A program made the translations under genes and the position numbers. This document shows, piece after piece, positions 61,536 through 64,000 of a stretch of DNA of 64,000 nt; within the stretch, counting starts at the first letter, position 1; each line of letters starts with the position of its first letter. The stretch spans positions 1,205,501 through 1,269,500 of the forward strand of contig OX638335.1 in the NCBI GenBank assembly GCA_951812785.1. Reading direction: 5' to 3'. Source of the stretch: an uncultured Gammaproteobacteria bacterium. Its GTDB lineage: Bacteria; Pseudomonadota; Gammaproteobacteria; UBA4575. The notes beneath the pieces are model-generated. The model searched no databases. It saw only the letters and a program-made list of their open reading frames with translations, and was not told the origin of the DNA.

Positions 61536-62186
61536 ATGGCGTATGGCCCGAACCGCTTCCCCTGACAGCCAAGATCGATCCCGAACCCTATCCCCTGGAT
61601 ACGCTGCCGAAGACGCTACGCGCCGCCGTGGAGGAAGTCCGCGCTTTCACCAAGGCACCGACGCCGCTGGTGGCATCCAGCGCCCTGGCGGCGTTGTCGC
61701 TGGCCGTGCAGGCCGAAGCTGCCAAGCCGCTGATCAGGGATCATATGGCGGCAAAGGAAGCCTGGGAGGCGAAACACGGCGGCATCAAGGACAAAATCCG
61801 CCAGCTTTCAAAGCCGGGAAAACCCTCACACGAACAGGAAGAGGCCCTGCGCGATCTGGCGCATGACAAACCGTCACCGCCACAGGTGCCCCGATTAATC
61901 TATGCCGACGCCACCCTCCGGAAGCCCTGAAATGGAACCTGGCCAAAGGCTGGCCGTCTAGTGACGTGGTATCGAGTGAAGCGGGGCTGGTGTTCGGGGC
62001 GCATGGCATGGGCAAGGATTTGGTCATGCGCAATCTAGCCACCCTGAACCGGCTTTGGGATGGTGCGGATATTGCCACCGAGCGGCGCACCAGCGAATCC
62101 TTCACGGTGCACGGGCCCGGCTGACCATCGCCTTGCAGGTACAGGAAGCCACTCTGCGCAGTTTCTTTGACCGTTCCGGCGGGCCT
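61536..62186 (+). pseudogene. DUF3987 primase/helicase remnant truncated at a cas4 junction
   Basis: The frame within 61475-61930 gives DGVWPEPLPLTAKIDPEPYP, then TPLVASSALAALSLAVQA joined to EAAKPLIRDHMAAKEAWEAK. About 40 residues that normally contain the nucleotide-binding GERKS are missing. Further frames continue ALKWNLAKGWPSSDVVSSEA, GAHGMGKDLVMRNLATLNRL and LTIALQVQEATLRSFFDRSG, then stop abruptly. The sequence switches to cas4 at about 62187. The gene forms the right edge of the GC-rich element. Confidence 0.8.
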
Positions 62187-62241
62187 GACGCGGGCAGAAT
62201 ACGTGGTGTTGCAGGGCGGATATGAGCACATAATCATCCAT
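62187..62241 (-). pseudogene. cas4: cas4 fragment of a second type I-C locus
   Basis: ATG at 62241 begins MDDYVLISALQHHVFCPRQA, matching the N-terminus of the first Cas4 (VPISALQHYVFCPRQC). After this motif the reading frame continues into the reverse strand of DUF3987, so only about 18 codons survive. It lies 53 bp downstream of the second cas7. cas1, cas2 and any array of this second locus are absent from the window. Confidence 0.9.
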
Positions 62242-62293
62242 AAGATAGTAAAAAAATTGCGCCAGTGTCTTCGTGTTTGTGTATTCGGTAGAC

Positions 62294-63136
62294 CTAAAAG
62301 CCATCTATTTCGTTGGGAACAAGGCCATCCAGCGGCTGCAATTCATAACTCGCATCTGGCCCAACCTTTAGGCTGCCATGCACCTTGGCGGATGAGTATT
62401 GGCCAGCCTTGGAGCTATGCTCCCACCAGATGACTTTTTCTATATTCATGGAGCCTTCCGGTCTGGCCGCAGATGCATCACCTTCAAACAATCTTGGCAA
62501 TATCTCTTTGATGACCTCCGCATCATCGTTGCTGAAGCCGGTTCTTTCCGCCAGTTGTGGGGTGATAGCCCCAAAAGCCGCATACACAGCTTTGTCAACC
62601 CGATGTTTCATCCCCATGGTGTCAGATGCCTTCTTTGTGCCATCGCCTTCTCCGCTGACACTCTTGGTGATCTGGGTACTGGTAACACTTACTGGTTCGA
62701 TACTGAACGCAGACTGAATGGTGACCGGACCGCGAATGGGGATGGATACGCCTTGTCCTTTTGCTTTGCCTTGATAGGCAAATATCTGACCAAAACTTCG
62801 CACATCAAACCACTTTTCACAGCATCTTCCGGCAATTTCTTCGGGGGTTGATTTTTTGTTGTCAAATGCGGTTTTGCCCAATCCGTGTTTTTCAGATTCT
62901 GCTCTTGCCTTGAGGCTCGGCATTCCATCGGTTTTCTTTTCATCTGATTGAACAAATATGGGATAGTCGGATTCCTGTAGACGATCCCGGATTTTGCGTT
63001 TTAGACAAACGTCGGTTATTTCCCCAAAGCCCTGGTAATCCACGCGAGGGCGGTTTCCGTTCAAAGGGTCGCCATTAGGATTGGCGTTTTTCACAGTGAA
63101 AATAATCGCAAAGTCGATCTTGTTTTGCAGACCCAT
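62294..63136 (-). CDS. cas7: Second Cas7 (Csd2), type I-C
   Basis: 280 residues from ATG at 63136 (MGLQNKIDFAIIFTVKNANP), five bases after the cas8c stop, with GAGGAA upstream. NGDPLNGNRPR and CLKRKIRDRLQ are the Csd2 motifs. It is intact, unlike the first Cas7, and clearly different in sequence, so it represents a distinct I-C lineage. Longer frames upstream overlap cas8c and are not used. Confidence 0.95.
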   Translation of the reverse strand: MGLQNKIDFAIIFTVKNANPNGDPLNGNRPRVDYQGFGEITDVCLKRKIRDRLQESDYPIFVQSDEKKTDGMPSLKARAESEKHGLGKTAFDNKKSTPEEIAGRCCEKWFDVRSFGQIFAYQGKAKGQGVSIPIRGPVTIQSAFSIEPVSVTSTQITKSVSGEGDGTKKASDTMGMKHRVDKAVYAAFGAITPQLAERTGFSNDDAEVIKEILPRLFEGDASAARPEGSMNIEKVIWWEHSSKAGQYSSAKVHGSLKVGPDASYELQPLDGLVPNEIDGF

Positions 63137-63140
63137 GTTG

Positions 63141-64000
63141 TTATTCCTCTGTTGGTTCTTCTGATTCATCGTTATCGGCTTTTTTGCGTAGTGCCAGGCG
63201 TTGGCAGTGGAAGCTAAGTAGAAATTCGGGGCTGAGTGGATCAGACGATGTGAACTCATGCGGGTCAAAGGCACTCATGATTTCATCCAACTCTTTCTTT
63301 CGATTTTCCAGAAAACCGCCCCGACTACTTTGCAATTGCAGCATATAGGGGTTGAGTTGTTTGTAGATAGTCTGCCAAGTTTCACTGGGTCTATCGGAAA
63401 AGCGCTGCATCAACCGCTCAGCGGTTGTCGGTCTCTTGACGTTAGCAAGGTGCAACGCGAGTTGTTCGATTTTTTCTGCTACCGCCAGCAGACGACCAAA
63501 CAAATAATCGCGTGACTGGTTTTCTCGGTCGAGTGACATGGAAAAATTCCTCCTTTCCCCCGGTTTCGGATGACGTCGGTAATACCCTCGATACAGTGAA
63601 CAGGCAATGCCCAGGTTTCGTTCCCAGTATTCAGTGCTGGCTGGATTGCTTGCCTTGGCTACCGCCAAACGCAAAAGATCATCCGGTAACGGCCTGCCTT
63701 CTACAATACAGGGTAATAATCGTTCTTTCACGCTTTTTTCCAATGCGGGACTACTTTTATCTCCATAACAGACTTCGAAAATGTGCTTTGGAGAGGGTGC
63801 GCCGGGCACCCAGCGGGCTGCACTGTTGGCTTTTCCGGCTTGCCCTTTTTCCGAGTTCACCAAGCGTTGTGGCCAGGCAAATTCTTCATGCCAAAGCTCT
63901 ATCATATTAAGATATTCACAAGCCATAAAGTCGCGGTAGTAGGTTACCGCCATCCGACCAGGTGTGGCGGAATCCAACGCCATGATAACGATGCTATCTG
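63141..64000 (-). CDS. cas8c: Second Cas8c (Csd1), N-terminus beyond the window
   Basis: The frame is open to the right edge (DSIVIMALDSATPGRMAVTY then YRDF). The C-terminal 286 residues contain RVAVT-type Csd1 features such as ALDSATPGRMAVTYY and FLLSFHCQRLALRKKADND near the end. It runs into the second cas7 with a 4-base gap. cas5c and cas3 of this locus are expected to the right. Confidence 0.93.
   Translation of the reverse strand, partial: DSIVIMALDSATPGRMAVTYYRDFMACEYLNMIELWHEEFAWPQRLVNSEKGQAGKANSAARWVPGAPSPKHIFEVCYGDKSSPALEKSVKERLLPCIVEGRPLPDDLLRLAVAKASNPASTEYWERNLGIACSLYRGYYRRHPKPGERRNFSMSLDRENQSRDYLFGRLLAVAEKIEQLALHLANVKRPTTAERLMQRFSDRPSETWQTIYKQLNPYMLQLQSSRGGFLENRKKELDEIMSAFDPHEFTSSDPLSPEFLLSFHCQRLALRKKADNDESEEPTEE

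Overview
The window is a piece of an AT-rich gammaproteobacterial chromosome with a large foreign insertion zone. The housekeeping genes and their order are gammaproteobacterial: fabD-fabG-acpP-fabF-pabC-mltG-tmk-holB-pilZ, sucA-sucB-lpd, clpS-clpA-infA, NUDIX-mnmA-hflD, acnB, fumC and purB. I cannot name the genus.

Positions 1-33,200 are mainly core genome. They hold a partial membrane-anchored protein, a lipoprotein, a RuBisCO-like protein fused to a cupin, a HIT protein, an NhaD-type antiporter, an Lpp-like lipoprotein facing an L,D-transpeptidase, bioA, a frameshifted msrQ, the 2-oxoglutarate dehydrogenase operon, the fatty-acid/tmk/holB operon, infA, clpA/clpS, a NUDIX hydrolase, mnmA, an hflD split by a 13-bp tandem repeat, and acnB.

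Positions 33,200-47,300 and 50,150-64,000 are accessory, interrupted by the core pair fumC/purB. The first part has an EamA transporter pseudogene, a 50-bp perfect palindrome, two integron-cassette-like genes separated by an attC-like site, and a type I-C CRISPR-Cas locus (17 repeats, cas2-cas1-cas4-cas7-cas8c-cas5c-cas3). This locus is bracketed by 26-bp direct repeats that match the ends of an IS481-family element. A RAYT transposase, a broken VapBC and a YoeB/YefM pair follow.

After purB come a degenerate IS481 copy, a type I restriction-modification operon (hsdM, hsdS with a nonsense codon) with no hsdR, a second RAYT pseudogene, and a rhuM gene fused to an integrase remnant. A GC-rich integrated element follows (about 55.66-62.19 kb) with a single-chain restriction-modification protein and many internally deleted genes. 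It ends inside the cas4 of a second, different type I-C locus that runs off the right edge.

The genes form two groups. One is ordinary central metabolism: the TCA steps sucAB/lpd, acnB and fumC, fatty-acid synthesis, biotin and purine synthesis. The other is a defence and mobile-element island containing two CRISPR-Cas loci, two or three restriction systems, two toxin-antitoxin loci, an IS, RAYTs and a decayed integrative element. Many accessory genes and some core genes carry frameshifts, nonsense codons or clean internal deletions. This fits relaxed selection, but assembly or sequencing errors cannot be excluded from the sequence alone.
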